This document shows, in pieces, positions 17,203 to 25,804 of a stretch of DNA of 64,000 nt. The position numbers and the translations under genes were made by a program. Each line of letters begins with the position of its first letter. Position 1 is the first letter of the stretch. Source of the DNA: Streptomyces gobiensis (GTDB taxonomy: Bacteria > Actinomycetota > Actinomycetes > Streptomycetales > Streptomycetaceae); the NCBI RefSeq assembly GCF_021216675.1, contig NZ_CP086120.1, positions 2,462,501 through 2,526,500 of the forward strand, read 5' to 3'. The notes under the pieces were generated by a model that was not told the origin of the DNA, did not search any database, and was given only the letters and a program-made list of their open reading frames with translations.

Positions 17203-18942
17203 ATGCCGGATGCCGCGGGACAGGGGCGGCAGAAGCATCAGTCGCCGGATCTTCCCCAACTGCGGCTCGATGAACTGCTGGATGAGCTTCAGCAGCGGCT
17301 GGACGCTGCCCGTACCTCACAGAACCGGATGCACAGCCTGCTTGCGGCCGTACTGAGCGTAGGCCGCGAGCTGGACTTGGAGCAGGTACTGCGGCGGATC
17401 ATCGAAGCGGCGGTGGCACTGACCGATGCCGCGTACGGTGCGCTGGGCGTCGTCGGCGACCAGCAGCGGATCTCCAAGTTCCTTACGGTCGGCGTCCCGG
17501 AGGAGCTGATCCAGAAGATCGGCCCCTGCCCCTCCGGACACGGCATTCTCGGGGAGCTGATCCGCAATCCGGAGCCGCTGCGGCTGACCGACTTGACGAA
17601 GCATCCGGCCAGCTATGGCTTCCCCGCCCACCACCCCCCGATGCGAAGCTTCCTGGGCGTGCCGATCCGGGTCCGCAATGAAGTCTTCGGCAATCTCTAT
17701 CTCACCGAGAAGCACGGCGGCGCCCAGTTCGACGCCGATGACGAGGCGGTGCTCACCACCCTCTCCGTCGCCGCCGGGGTCGCCATCGACAACGCCCGGC
17801 TCTACCACGAGAGCAGGCGCCGCGAGAAGTGGCTGGAAGCGAGCGGCGAGATCACCCGCACCCTGCTGTCGGGCGCCTCGGCCGAGGCCGTGCTGAGCCT
17901 GATCGCCCAGCATGCCCTCCAGGTCGCACAGGCGGACTCGGCGTGTGTGCTGCTGCCGACCAGCGACCGCAGCGAGCTGTGTGTGACGGTCGCCGAAGGG
18001 CTGGAGGCCAGGAAGCTCACCGGTCGCACCGTGCCGATCAACGACTCGCTGGCCGGTGTGGCCGCGCGGACCGGTGAGCCCACCGTCACCGCGGACATCC
18101 GGACAGATGAGCGCGGCCACGCCTTCCCGGAGCTCAAGGAACCCCATGGCCCGACCGTCGCCGTACCACTGTTCTCCGCGCAGGAGCAGGCACCCGGTGC
18201 ACTCCGGCTGGCGCGGCTGGCGGACCGTCCGGAGTTCGACGCCACCGAGGTCAAGCTGCTTTCCAGCTTCGCCGCCCAGGCGGCCCTCGCCCTGGAGCTG
18301 GCCCGGCACCGGGCGGAGGCCGAGCAACTCACGCTGCTCCAGGAACGGGACCGGATCGCCCGCGATCTGCACGACCTGGCGATCCAGCGGCTGTTCGCCA
18401 CCGGCATGACGCTGCAGAGCGCGGGTCGCCTGATCGAGCGGCCCGAGGCGGCGGACCGCGTGGTCCGGGCGGTGGACGATCTGGACGAGACCATCAAGAT
18501 CATTCGATCCACCATCTTCGCCCTCCGGTCCACCGGGGGCAGGACGGACGAGAAGGGTCTGCGTCACCAGATGATCCAGACCGTGGAAGCCGCCGTACCG
18601 GCCCTGGGCTTCCTGCCCTCCCTGACCATGGACGGCCGCCTCGACACCGACGTCCCAGCCGAGATCGCCGACCACGTCCTGGCCGTAACCGCCGAAGCCC
18701 TCAGCAACGCCGCCCGGCACGCTGTCGCCCGCCGAGTCGACGTCGCCCTCACGGTCGCGGACGAGGTCACCCTGACGGTCACCGACGACGGCGTAGGCAT
18801 CGGCGCCACCCCGCACACGGGCGGCCTGACCAACATGCGCTCCCGCGCCGAACAGCTGGGCGGCACCCTGACCGTGGGCCCGCCGCCAGAATCGGGCACC
18901 GGCACCCGCATCAGCTGGCAGGTCCCGCTGCCCAGCGACTGA
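17203..18942 (+). CDS. GAF-domain sensor histidine kinase (DevS/OsdK-like)
   Basis: 579 residues, soluble. GAF1 is at about 55-200 and GAF2 at about 222-365. The dimerisation/phosphoacceptor segment is of the HisKA_3 type with ERDRIARDLHDLAIQRLFATG (H390). The HATPase domain (about 480-575) has the N box ALSNAARHA and G box TDDGVGIG. DevS/DosT-type kinases bind haem through GAF1 and sense O2, NO or CO; haem ligation here cannot be confirmed by eye. It probably phosphorylates the DevR-like regulator encoded 2.2 kb upstream on the other strand. Confidence 0.9.
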   Translation: MPDAAGQGRQKHQSPDLPQLRLDELLDELQQRLDAARTSQNRMHSLLAAVLSVGRELDLEQVLRRIIEAAVALTDAAYGALGVVGDQQRISKFLTVGVPEELIQKIGPCPSGHGILGELIRNPEPLRLTDLTKHPASYGFPAHHPPMRSFLGVPIRVRNEVFGNLYLTEKHGGAQFDADDEAVLTTLSVAAGVAIDNARLYHESRRREKWLEASGEITRTLLSGASAEAVLSLIAQHALQVAQADSACVLLPTSDRSELCVTVAEGLEARKLTGRTVPINDSLAGVAARTGEPTVTADIRTDERGHAFPELKEPHGPTVAVPLFSAQEQAPGALRLARLADRPEFDATEVKLLSSFAAQAALALELARHRAEAEQLTLLQERDRIARDLHDLAIQRLFATGMTLQSAGRLIERPEAADRVVRAVDDLDETIKIIRSTIFALRSTGGRTDEKGLRHQMIQTVEAAVPALGFLPSLTMDGRLDTDVPAEIADHVLAVTAEALSNAARHAVARRVDVALTVADEVTLTVTDDGVGIGATPHTGGLTNMRSRAEQLGGTLTVGPPPESGTGTRISWQVPLPSD

Positions 18943-19052
18943 TCGGCGGCTCGCTCGGGGCGTTTCCCAACGGCCGCAGCGATGAGTTTTGGCGGCGCAG
19001 CCGGTCCGTCTGTTCGCAGGCACTCAAGCTCGGGCAGCGAGGAGAACGCATC

Positions 19053-19523
19053 ATGCAGAAGATCACCAACTGTCTGTGGTTCGACACCCAGGCCGAAGAG
19101 GCGGCGAACTTCTACACATCGGTTTTCGACGACTCCCGGATCGTGGATGTGCAGCGGTACGGCGAGGTGGGGCCCGGGGAGCCGGGGTCGGTGATGACGG
19201 TCACCTTTGAGCTGGCGGGACAGCGGTTTGTCGCGCTGAACGGCGGCCCGCACTTCACGTTCAACGAAGCCGTCTCGCTCCAGGTGGACTGCGCGACGCA
19301 GGAAGAAGTGGACTACTTCTGGGCGAAGCTCGGCGAGGGCGGGCAAGTACAGCAGTGTGGCTGGCTGAAGGACAGATTCGGGCTGTCGTGGCAGGTCGTC
19401 CCGAGGCAGTTGACCGAGCTGATGAGCGACCCCGACCCCGCCAGGTCCGGGCGGGTCATGAAGGCGATGCTAGGCATGGAGAAGATCGATATTCGGGCTC
19501 TGGAGGACGCCCACCGGGGCTAG
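19053..19523 (+). CDS. VOC-superfamily protein (PhnB / 3-demethylubiquinone methyltransferase-like)
   Basis: 156 residues. The family signature is clear: MQKITNCLWFDTQAEEAANFY near the start, FVALNGGPHFTFNEAVSL, and DRFGLSWQVVP. These small VOC-fold proteins are often misnamed methyltransferases; the real reaction is unknown. GAGGAGA lies 11 nt upstream of the ATG. It is 110 bp after the kinase gene and could be read through from it. Confidence 0.85.
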   Translation: MQKITNCLWFDTQAEEAANFYTSVFDDSRIVDVQRYGEVGPGEPGSVMTVTFELAGQRFVALNGGPHFTFNEAVSLQVDCATQEEVDYFWAKLGEGGQVQQCGWLKDRFGLSWQVVPRQLTELMSDPDPARSGRVMKAMLGMEKIDIRALEDAHRG

Positions 19524-19540
19524 GACCTGTCAGACAAGAC

Positions 19541-22003
19541 CTAGGCGCCCCCGCTGAGCCCGTTCTCCGGTGGCCAGTGGCTCCAGGGGGTGGGCCGGAC
19601 GTCCCGCGCGCTGGGGCCGGTCAGCCGTATCTTGCGGGAGCCCCCGGGGGCCACGGTGAAGGACTGGCCGGGGACCACGATCTGGATCGGCGCCTGGGCC
19701 GAACGCGGCAGGCTGATCCGGAAGGTCTCGTCCTGGAGCCGTACCCGTACGCCCCAGTGGCCCCGGTAGCGTATGGAGAAGCTGAAGCCGGACAGCTCCG
19801 GCAGCGGTGCCGGGTCGAACCACAGCTCGTCCTCGCGGGCCTCCAGGCCGGTCAGCCCGCGCTGTACGAGGTCCAGGGTGCCCGCCATGGCGCCCAGGTG
19901 GATGCCCTCTTCGGTGGTGCCGCCGTGCAGGTCCGCGACATCGCCGAGCAGCGCTTCCTGCATATACGTCCAGGCGTCGGGCCGCCGCACCCGGGCCAGC
20001 ACCCAGCCGTGCACCAGACCGCTCAGGGTGGAGCCATGGCTGGTCCGGCGCAGGTAGTAGTCGACCGTGCGGTGCCAGAGGGCTTCGTCCAGGGGATAGC
20101 CGAGCCGCTGGAAGAGCGCGGTCAGTTCGGCGGGTGAGAAGAGGTAGCCGAGCATCAGCACATCGGCCTGCTTGGACGCCTGGTAGTGGTTGACGGAGTC
20201 GCCCTCGGCCTCCAGGATCCGGTCGAGCCGGCGGATATCCCCATGCCGCTCGCGCAAGCCGTCCCAGTCGAGCTCGGCCAGCTCACCGTAGCCCTCGAAC
20301 TGGCTGATGACGCCCGCGTGGAACGGGATACGCAGCCGCCGGGAGACCTCTTCCCAGTGGTTCAGCTCGGCGGGGTCCAGCTCGAGTTGTTCGCTCAGCT
20401 CCTGACGGCGCGGGGCCGGGAGGTCGTGCAGCAGATCAAGGGCGCGGGCCAGGGTCCAGGAGGCGGTGACGTTCGTATAGGCGTTGTCGTCGATACCGGC
20501 CCGGTCGGCGTCCGGATACGCCTCGTGGTACTCATCGGGGCCGACCACGCCCCGTATCCGGAACCGTGCCTCAGCGGGGTCCCATTCGGCGATGTCGGAC
20601 CAGAAGCGGGCGATCCGCAGCAGCATCTCGGCGCCGTTGGTGTGCAGGAACTCCGTGTCGCCGCTGGCCTGCCAGTAGTGCCAGATGTTGTACACGATGG
20701 CCGAGCCGACATGGTGCTGAAGCCGGGAGAAGTCCGGCAGCCAGCGCCCGGAGCGCGGGTTGAGATGCAGCGTCTGGGTCTCCTCACGGCCGTCGCTGCC
20801 GCTCTGCCATGGGTACATGGCGCCCTTGTGCCCGGCGTCGGCGGCCGCCCGGCAGGCCTGCGCCAGCCGCTGGTGGCGGTAGTTGAGCAGTGCCCGGGAG
20901 ACCTCGGGGAGGTGCAGATTGAGGTAGGGCAGCACGAACAGTTCGTCCCAGAACACATGGCCGCGGTAGGCCTCACCGTGCAGACCGCGGGCCGGTACCC
21001 CGACATCGAGCCCGGCGGTGTGCGGCGAGAGGGTCTGCAGCACATGGAAGAGATGGAGCCGCAGGATGTCCCCCGCCTCGTTCGGTACGGACAGCTGGGC
21101 GCGCTGCCAGAGCAGCCCCCAGGCCTGCCGTTGCGAGACCAGCAGCTTGTGGAAGGCGGGCGCGCGGGCCACCTCGTCGAGCGAGGCGTGCAGCGGGTCG
21201 CTGATGGCCGGGTCCCGGGAGGTGTGCAGGGCGACGGTCTTCTCGACGGTGACGGGCTGACCGGGCGCGATGGGGACGGTGAGCAGATAGGCGGCCCGGT
21301 CGTCGGTGAGACGCGGCTCCATGGCCTGTGGCTCGCCCTCGGTGACCCGGGTGCGGGCGGCGAGCGCGATCCGGATATCCGACTCCGAGGTGCGGCAGCG
21401 CAGCCACATCTCACCGCTCCCGGCCCCGGGTACCCCGGTGTGTATATGGGTCAGATGCTTCCCGGCCAGCGCGCGGTAGCGCTCCACCCCCTCATTGGCC
21501 ACCGCACCGTCGAGCGCGGACTCGATCTCCAGCGTGCCCGACCAGTCCTCGGCGGTGAAGGTGGTGCGCAGGGCCGCCAGATGCGGGTCTCCCATATGGA
21601 CGAGCCGGCACTGCTCGACCCGCAGCCGCCGGCCCTGTGGGTCCTCGTACCGCAGCGACCGGGTGAGGGTGCCATGGCGCAGATCGAGGATCTGCCGGTA
21701 CTCCAGCAGCCCGTCCTGGTCCGGTGTCCACCAGGACCCGTCGGGCAGGACGCGGAAGCGCAGCGGCAGCCAGTTGGGCAGGTTGACCATGTCCTCGTTC
21801 TCGACCTGCCGCCCGGCCACCTCCGACACCAGCCGGTTGTAGCAGCCCGCGACATAGGTGCCCGGATAGTGCACATCGCACGCGGTGGTCTCCGGCGCCG
21901 CGCCCCGGGTGGCGAAGTAGCCATTGCCCAGAGTGCACAGGGCTTCCCGCAGCCGCTCTTCCCTGGGGTTGTACCCCTCGTACTCCCACACCCAGCCCGG
22001 CAT
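19541..22003 (-). CDS. Glycoside hydrolase family 65 phosphorylase (trehalose/maltose/kojibiose type)
   Basis: 820 residues from the ATG at 22003, which has GAGGAGTGAGCGAACG upstream; the open frame extends further but overlaps the preceding gene. The GH65 domains are an N-terminal beta-sandwich (about 1-290), an (alpha/alpha)6 barrel with the general acid in GPDEYHE (Glu491), and the phosphate-site segment GIHLGAMAGT near 715-730, then a C-terminal beta sheet. It would phosphorolyse an alpha-linked glucose disaccharide to beta-glucose 1-phosphate. The adjacent beta-phosphoglucomutase (7-bp gap) converts the product to glucose 6-phosphate, which supports phosphorylase rather than hydrolase activity. 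Disaccharide specificity cannot be read. Confidence 0.85.
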   Translation of the reverse strand: MPGWVWEYEGYNPREERLREALCTLGNGYFATRGAAPETTACDVHYPGTYVAGCYNRLVSEVAGRQVENEDMVNLPNWLPLRFRVLPDGSWWTPDQDGLLEYRQILDLRHGTLTRSLRYEDPQGRRLRVEQCRLVHMGDPHLAALRTTFTAEDWSGTLEIESALDGAVANEGVERYRALAGKHLTHIHTGVPGAGSGEMWLRCRTSESDIRIALAARTRVTEGEPQAMEPRLTDDRAAYLLTVPIAPGQPVTVEKTVALHTSRDPAISDPLHASLDEVARAPAFHKLLVSQRQAWGLLWQRAQLSVPNEAGDILRLHLFHVLQTLSPHTAGLDVGVPARGLHGEAYRGHVFWDELFVLPYLNLHLPEVSRALLNYRHQRLAQACRAAADAGHKGAMYPWQSGSDGREETQTLHLNPRSGRWLPDFSRLQHHVGSAIVYNIWHYWQASGDTEFLHTNGAEMLLRIARFWSDIAEWDPAEARFRIRGVVGPDEYHEAYPDADRAGIDDNAYTNVTASWTLARALDLLHDLPAPRRQELSEQLELDPAELNHWEEVSRRLRIPFHAGVISQFEGYGELAELDWDGLRERHGDIRRLDRILEAEGDSVNHYQASKQADVLMLGYLFSPAELTALFQRLGYPLDEALWHRTVDYYLRRTSHGSTLSGLVHGWVLARVRRPDAWTYMQEALLGDVADLHGGTTEEGIHLGAMAGTLDLVQRGLTGLEAREDELWFDPAPLPELSGFSFSIRYRGHWGVRVRLQDETFRISLPRSAQAPIQIVVPGQSFTVAPGGSRKIRLTGPSARDVRPTPWSHWPPENGLSGGA

Positions 22004-22010
22004 CGTTCGC

Positions 22011-22754
22011 TCACTCCTCCCCTGGCAGCAATTCCGACAGATCCCGCACCACCAGATCGGCGCCATGGGCGCGCAGCTCGGCGGCGGTGTCCGGTCCCGC
22101 TGTGCGGTCGACCCCGATGACCGGGCTGAAGCCGCCCCGGCGGCCCGCCTCCACCCCGGCCAGCGCGTCCTCGATGACCGCCGTACGGGAGGCGGGCGTG
22201 CCCAGCCGCCGGGCCGCCTCCTCGAACAGCGCGGGGTCGGGCTTACCCGGCAGCCCCAGCTCGGCCGCCGTACGGCCGTCGACCACCGTCCGCAGCAGCT
22301 CCAGCACCCCAGTGCTCTCCAGCAGCTCGCGGGCGTGCCGGGAAGCGGATACGGCGGCACAGGGCACCCCGGCGCCGCCGAGGGCGCGCAGCAGCCGCAC
22401 ACTGCCCGGCCAGACCTCGGCCTCGTTACGCCGCAGCGCGGCGGTGAACGCCTGCTCCTTACGGGCGGCCACGGCCTGCACCGCCTCGGGCGGCAGCCGC
22501 AGGCCGCGGGCCGCGAGGAAGTCGGCGGCGCCATCGAGCCGGGACTTGCCGTCGACGAAGCGCCGGTACTCCTCCTGGGCGTCAAACGGCCGGAACGGGG
22601 TGCCGCTGAGTTCCGCCTGCTCCCGCAGACAGGGGTCGAAGGCCTCCTTCCAGGCCGCCGCGTGCACCCGCGCGGAGTCGATGATCACTCCGTCGGTGTC
22701 GAGCACCACGGCCCGCACTTCCCGCAGCCACGGCGCGAAGGGCACGGAGCTCAT
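22011..22754 (-). CDS. Beta-phosphoglucomutase-family HAD hydrolase
   Basis: 247 residues. The HAD motif is LDTDGVIIDS with nucleophile D19 and acid/base D21; the cap includes FVDGKSRLDGAADFLAARG, matching beta-PGM substrate loops. Motif II is VSASRHA, motif III K (LPGKPDPALF) and motif IV IEDALAGVEAGRRG. It converts beta-glucose 1-phosphate to glucose 6-phosphate through a bisphosphate intermediate. It sits just upstream of the GH65 phosphorylase and is co-transcribed with it (7 bp), a well-known functional pair. Confidence 0.9.
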   Translation of the reverse strand: MSSVPFAPWLREVRAVVLDTDGVIIDSARVHAAAWKEAFDPCLREQAELSGTPFRPFDAQEEYRRFVDGKSRLDGAADFLAARGLRLPPEAVQAVAARKEQAFTAALRRNEAEVWPGSVRLLRALGGAGVPCAAVSASRHARELLESTGVLELLRTVVDGRTAAELGLPGKPDPALFEEAARRLGTPASRTAVIEDALAGVEAGRRGGFSPVIGVDRTAGPDTAAELRAHGADLVVRDLSELLPGEE

Positions 22755-22840
22755 CTGCTCACCTCCCGTCCTCCCAGCGTAGGGACGCAGGCGAGCCGGC
22801 GCCGGTCGAGTCTTCCCGGGCTGAGGCCGACTGGTCCCCG

Positions 22841-23413
22841 TCAGCGGTGGATGGCCGGTGGCGCGGGCAGCCGGAAGCGGCGGGCGGACCGGCGGGGCTG
22901 CTGGCCGATGCCCATGCCTTCCAGGCCCCGTCCGGGCTCAAAGCCCACATCGGCGACTTCCTCGGTGCCGGTCAGCACCTCGTACAGCCGCTGTGCGTCC
23001 TCGGGCAGATCACGCCGCCAGCCCATCGCCACCACCGGCCAGAGCAGCAGCAGGCCTCCGGTCAGCGATGAGGTGACCTGGACCCCAACCCGGCAGCTGT
23101 GCGGTCCCCGTGGCCACAACCGGAAGTCAAAGCGCGGTACCTGGGTGCCCAGGGGGGTCCACATCCGCTGGCCCAGAAACCCGATCCGGACGCCGGGCTC
23201 ATAGACGCAGCGCTCCAGCCGGAAGTCACGATGCCGCCCCGGGAACCGGTACTGGTAGGTGCGGCCCCCGACCCGTTGCTGCCCGCTGTTGGTATCGGAG
23301 TGGACCTCCATCACACCGGAGTGCCAGCGGGGCAGGTTTCGCGCGTCGGCGAGGAAATAGAACACCTCGTCGACGGGAAGTGGAATGGATACGTAGACGT
23401 GCACCTGCGGCAT
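22841..23413 (-). CDS. SRPBCC-family protein
   Basis: 190 residues. The N-terminal 145 residues have the SRPBCC/polyketide-cyclase-like pattern (VSIPLPVDEVFYFLADARNLPRW...GVMEV), a fold that binds hydrophobic ligands. A basic, Pro-rich tail (about 150-190) is not part of the fold. It is 86 bp upstream of the phosphoglucomutase gene on the same strand. No ligand or pathway can be deduced. Confidence 0.75.
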   Translation of the reverse strand: MPQVHVYVSIPLPVDEVFYFLADARNLPRWHSGVMEVHSDTNSGQQRVGGRTYQYRFPGRHRDFRLERCVYEPGVRIGFLGQRMWTPLGTQVPRFDFRLWPRGPHSCRVGVQVTSSLTGGLLLLWPVVAMGWRRDLPEDAQRLYEVLTGTEEVADVGFEPGRGLEGMGIGQQPRRSARRFRLPAPPAIHR

Positions 23414-23584
23414 GCGGCACCTCCTACGAGCGAGGTGCCTAGCACGTAGCGGCTGGGCACCCGCTCCCCGGCCCGGGTGTACCTCGTGAACCCAGATTGG
23501 GAGGATTTATCCGCACTGTCTCGCGTAACTACTCCATTCAGGCGATCGCGCTGTGTGTTCAGCCGATCAGCCTGATGACCCCAT

Positions 23585-23788
23585 TCAGCCCAGGATGTGC
23601 ACCAGGAACCACCCGGCGAACACCACCCAGACGGCCGCGAAGACCGCGCGACCCGGATGGGTGTGGGTACGGAACCAAGCGCGGACGCGCTCAGAAAGTG
23701 TGTCACCGGCTTTGGTGTTGAAAATTGCGAAAACCTCATAGCCGACCCCGGCCAACAGCAGGACGCCCCAGATCAGGTCGGGTGTCAT
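23585..23788 (-). CDS. Small two-helix membrane protein
   Basis: 67 residues from the ATG at 23788, which has AAAGGAGG at about 8 nt. Two hydrophobic helices (about 5-22 and 47-65) flank a basic amphipathic loop with RVRAWFRTHTHPGR. It reads as a small inner-membrane protein of a type common in actinomycetes. Function unknown. The 170 bp to the SRPBCC start show nothing clear. Confidence 0.65.
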   Translation of the reverse strand: MTPDLIWGVLLLAGVGYEVFAIFNTKAGDTLSERVRAWFRTHTHPGRAVFAAVWVVFAGWFLVHILG

Positions 23789-23901
23789 AGCACCGACCTC
23801 CTTTTGACGGTATATACCCGCGAAGCCCGCACCCGAGTCAGCGAACCCACGGTTGACTGGCCCCGGTTGCGGGCCACGGTCGGCATCCCGGAAGCGGGCG
23901 C

Positions 23902-23945
23902 GGCGGTACGGCGCGCAGAGGGGCACTGGCGGTACGGCGCGCAGA
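23902..23945. repeat. Short direct repeat in intergenic region
   Basis: GGCGGTACGGCGCGCAGA occurs at 23902-23919 and exactly again at 23928-23945, in the 254 bp between the small membrane protein start and egtD stop. No gene or promoter element is evident there otherwise. Confidence 0.6.
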
Positions 23946-24042
23946 AGAGGGCGTTAGCGGGAGGCGTCCGGTCCTCCGCGCGCCGCGCGCTCGGCTGACG
24001 TAGCGGGACAGCGCGGCGCGGATCACGGCGCCCGGCGCGTCG

Positions 24043-25020
24043 TTAAGCGGGGGTTGCGAGGAGGAGGGCGAAGCGGGTGGTGGGGTCGGTCCACCAGTGG
24101 TGGACGGTGAAGCCGGCGTGGGCCAGTTCGGTGGTGAGAGGGGCGCGGTGGAATTTGACGGAGATCTCGGTGCGGAGTTCTTCGCCCCGGTCGAAGTCGA
24201 CGGTGAGGTCGAGCGCGGGGAGGGCCACGGTCTGGGTCAGCCGGGAGCGCAGCCGCATTTCGATGCGGGAGGCGGGGGCGTTCCACACGGCGCGGTGGTC
24301 AAAGGTGTCCGGGTCGAAGTCGGCGGAGAGTTCGCGGTTGAGGACGTGCAGGACATTCTTGTTGAACTCGGCGGTGACGCCCTGGGCGTCGTCGTAGGCG
24401 CGTACCAGTGTGTCCGGGTCCTTGACCAGGTCGACGCCGAGGAGCAGCGCGTCGGTGCCGGTGAACTGACGGCGCAGGGAGGCGTAGAAGGCGCGGCGCT
24501 CGGCGGTGTCCAGATTGCCCAGGGTGCCGCCGAGAAAGGCGACCAGGCGGGGGCCCTCGGGCGGGAGGGTGAGGTCGGTCTCGTAGTCGGTGACGGTGGC
24601 GGTGACGCGTAGTCCTGGGTAGTCGCGGCACAGGGCTTCGCCCGCTTGGCGCAGTGCGTCGGGGCTGACGTCCAGGGGGGCGTAGCGCTCCAGGCCGCTG
24701 TGCCGGGTGAGGGCGTCGAGCAGCAGGCGGGTTTTACGGGAGGATCCGGAGCCGAGTTCGATGAGGGTGTGAACCTCGGCGGGCAGGGCGGCGGCTATGG
24801 CGGGGGCGTGGTCACGGAGGATTTCGTGTTCGGCGCGGGTCGGATAGTACTCGGCCAGTCCGGTGATCTCCTCGAAGAGCTCGCTGCCCCGGGCGTCGTA
24901 GAACCACTTGGGCGGCAGGGTCTTGGGCTGGTCCGTCAGGCCCTTGAGCGCGTCGGCGCGCAGCGCCTCGGTGAAGTGGCCTGCGGGCAGCCGGTGTTCA
25001 AGGGAGAAGCAGCTCATCAT
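24043..25020 (-). CDS. egtD: L-histidine N-alpha-methyltransferase
   Basis: 325 residues. Makes hercynine (trimethylhistidine) from histidine and three SAM molecules, the first committed step of ergothioneine synthesis. EgtD-family sequence is clear: FYDARGSELFEEITGLAEYYPTRAE, the SAM site LIELGSGSSRKTRLLL, and FLGGTLGNLD. Two consecutive ATG codons begin the frame. It overlaps the end of egtC by 23 bp, so it is the last gene of the egtABCD operon. Length matches the family. Confidence 0.96.
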   Translation of the reverse strand: MMSCFSLEHRLPAGHFTEALRADALKGLTDQPKTLPPKWFYDARGSELFEEITGLAEYYPTRAEHEILRDHAPAIAAALPAEVHTLIELGSGSSRKTRLLLDALTRHSGLERYAPLDVSPDALRQAGEALCRDYPGLRVTATVTDYETDLTLPPEGPRLVAFLGGTLGNLDTAERRAFYASLRRQFTGTDALLLGVDLVKDPDTLVRAYDDAQGVTAEFNKNVLHVLNRELSADFDPDTFDHRAVWNAPASRIEMRLRSRLTQTVALPALDLTVDFDRGEELRTEISVKFHRAPLTTELAHAGFTVHHWWTDPTTRFALLLATPA

Positions 25021-25804
25021 GCGGTGCGGTCCTCTCGACGGCGCGGACGGGAGCCAGCGGGATGGTGCGGACAGTGCGGGGGGTGGCCATCAGGAGGGAG
25101 CCCTCGGGCACCTCCTGCCAGCCGTCGGTGGCGTCCGGCTCGGAAGCGACCAGGACGCTGGGGACATCGTCGAGGCCCCCGCGGTACCAGAGGGTGTCAC
25201 CGTGCCGAACAGCGGTGATCGTGCGGCCGTCGGTGAGCAGAAGGTTCAGCCGGGCGCCGGGCCGGACCGCGGCGATACGCCGGGTGACGTCGGCCAGCGC
25301 ACCGGCGGGCGGCTCACCGGCCCGTAGCCGCTGTTGGAGCAGCGCCCACAGCAGAGCGGAGTCACAGCCGGCCTCCAGACCGAGCAGATCGGCCGTGGCC
25401 AGCCGGACTCCGAGATCACCGGGGAGCTGCCGCCAGTCGGGGATGGAACCGTTGTGGCTGAACAGCCAGTGGTCGTACGCGTAGGGGGCGGCGGCGCACT
25501 CGTCCTGGCTGGTGCCGGGGGTGGCGTCACGCACGGCGGCCAGCACGGCCGGGCTGTGGATCGTACGGGCGAGATCGGGCAGGTTGGGATCGGCCCAGAT
25601 GGGCACCGAACGGCGATAGCGGGCGGGACGGGGCGGGCCATCGGCGATATACGGGTACCAGCCGAGCCCGAAGCCGTCGGCGTTGACGGTGCCGTGCCGC
25701 TGCATACGCGGCGCCCAGGACTGCTCATACAGCCCGCACTTCGGCTCGGTCACCAGCCCGGCCAGTGTGGTGGACGGCCCCAAATAAGCGAGGTGACGGC
25801 ACAT
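24998..25804 (-). CDS. egtC: Gamma-glutamyl-hercynylcysteine sulfoxide hydrolase
   Basis: 268 residues from the ATG at 25804. Class-II glutamine amidotransferase (Ntn) fold: the catalytic Cys2 follows Met1 (MCRHLAYLG), with NADGFGLGWY and SHNGSIPDW. It removes the gamma-glutamyl group from the EgtB product. The start shares one base with the egtB stop (TGATG). The open frame extends 5' inside egtB, but the Cys2 requirement fixes this start. Confidence 0.95.
   Translation of the reverse strand: MCRHLAYLGPSTTLAGLVTEPKCGLYEQSWAPRMQRHGTVNADGFGLGWYPYIADGPPRPARYRRSVPIWADPNLPDLARTIHSPAVLAAVRDATPGTSQDECAAAPYAYDHWLFSHNGSIPDWRQLPGDLGVRLATADLLGLEAGCDSALLWALLQQRLRAGEPPAGALADVTRRIAAVRPGARLNLLLTDGRTITAVRHGDTLWYRGGLDDVPSVLVASEPDATDGWQEVPEGSLLMATPRTVRTIPLAPVRAVERTAPHDELLLP

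Noticed and set aside
20186..22120. Long plus-strand frame opposite the GH65 gene
   Set aside because: Antisense shadow; the GH65 frame has catalytic motifs and a proper ribosome-binding site.
23809..23818. GGTATATACC as a -10 promoter for the small membrane protein
   Set aside because: It would put the transcription start within the ribosome-binding site, and no -35 element is evident.
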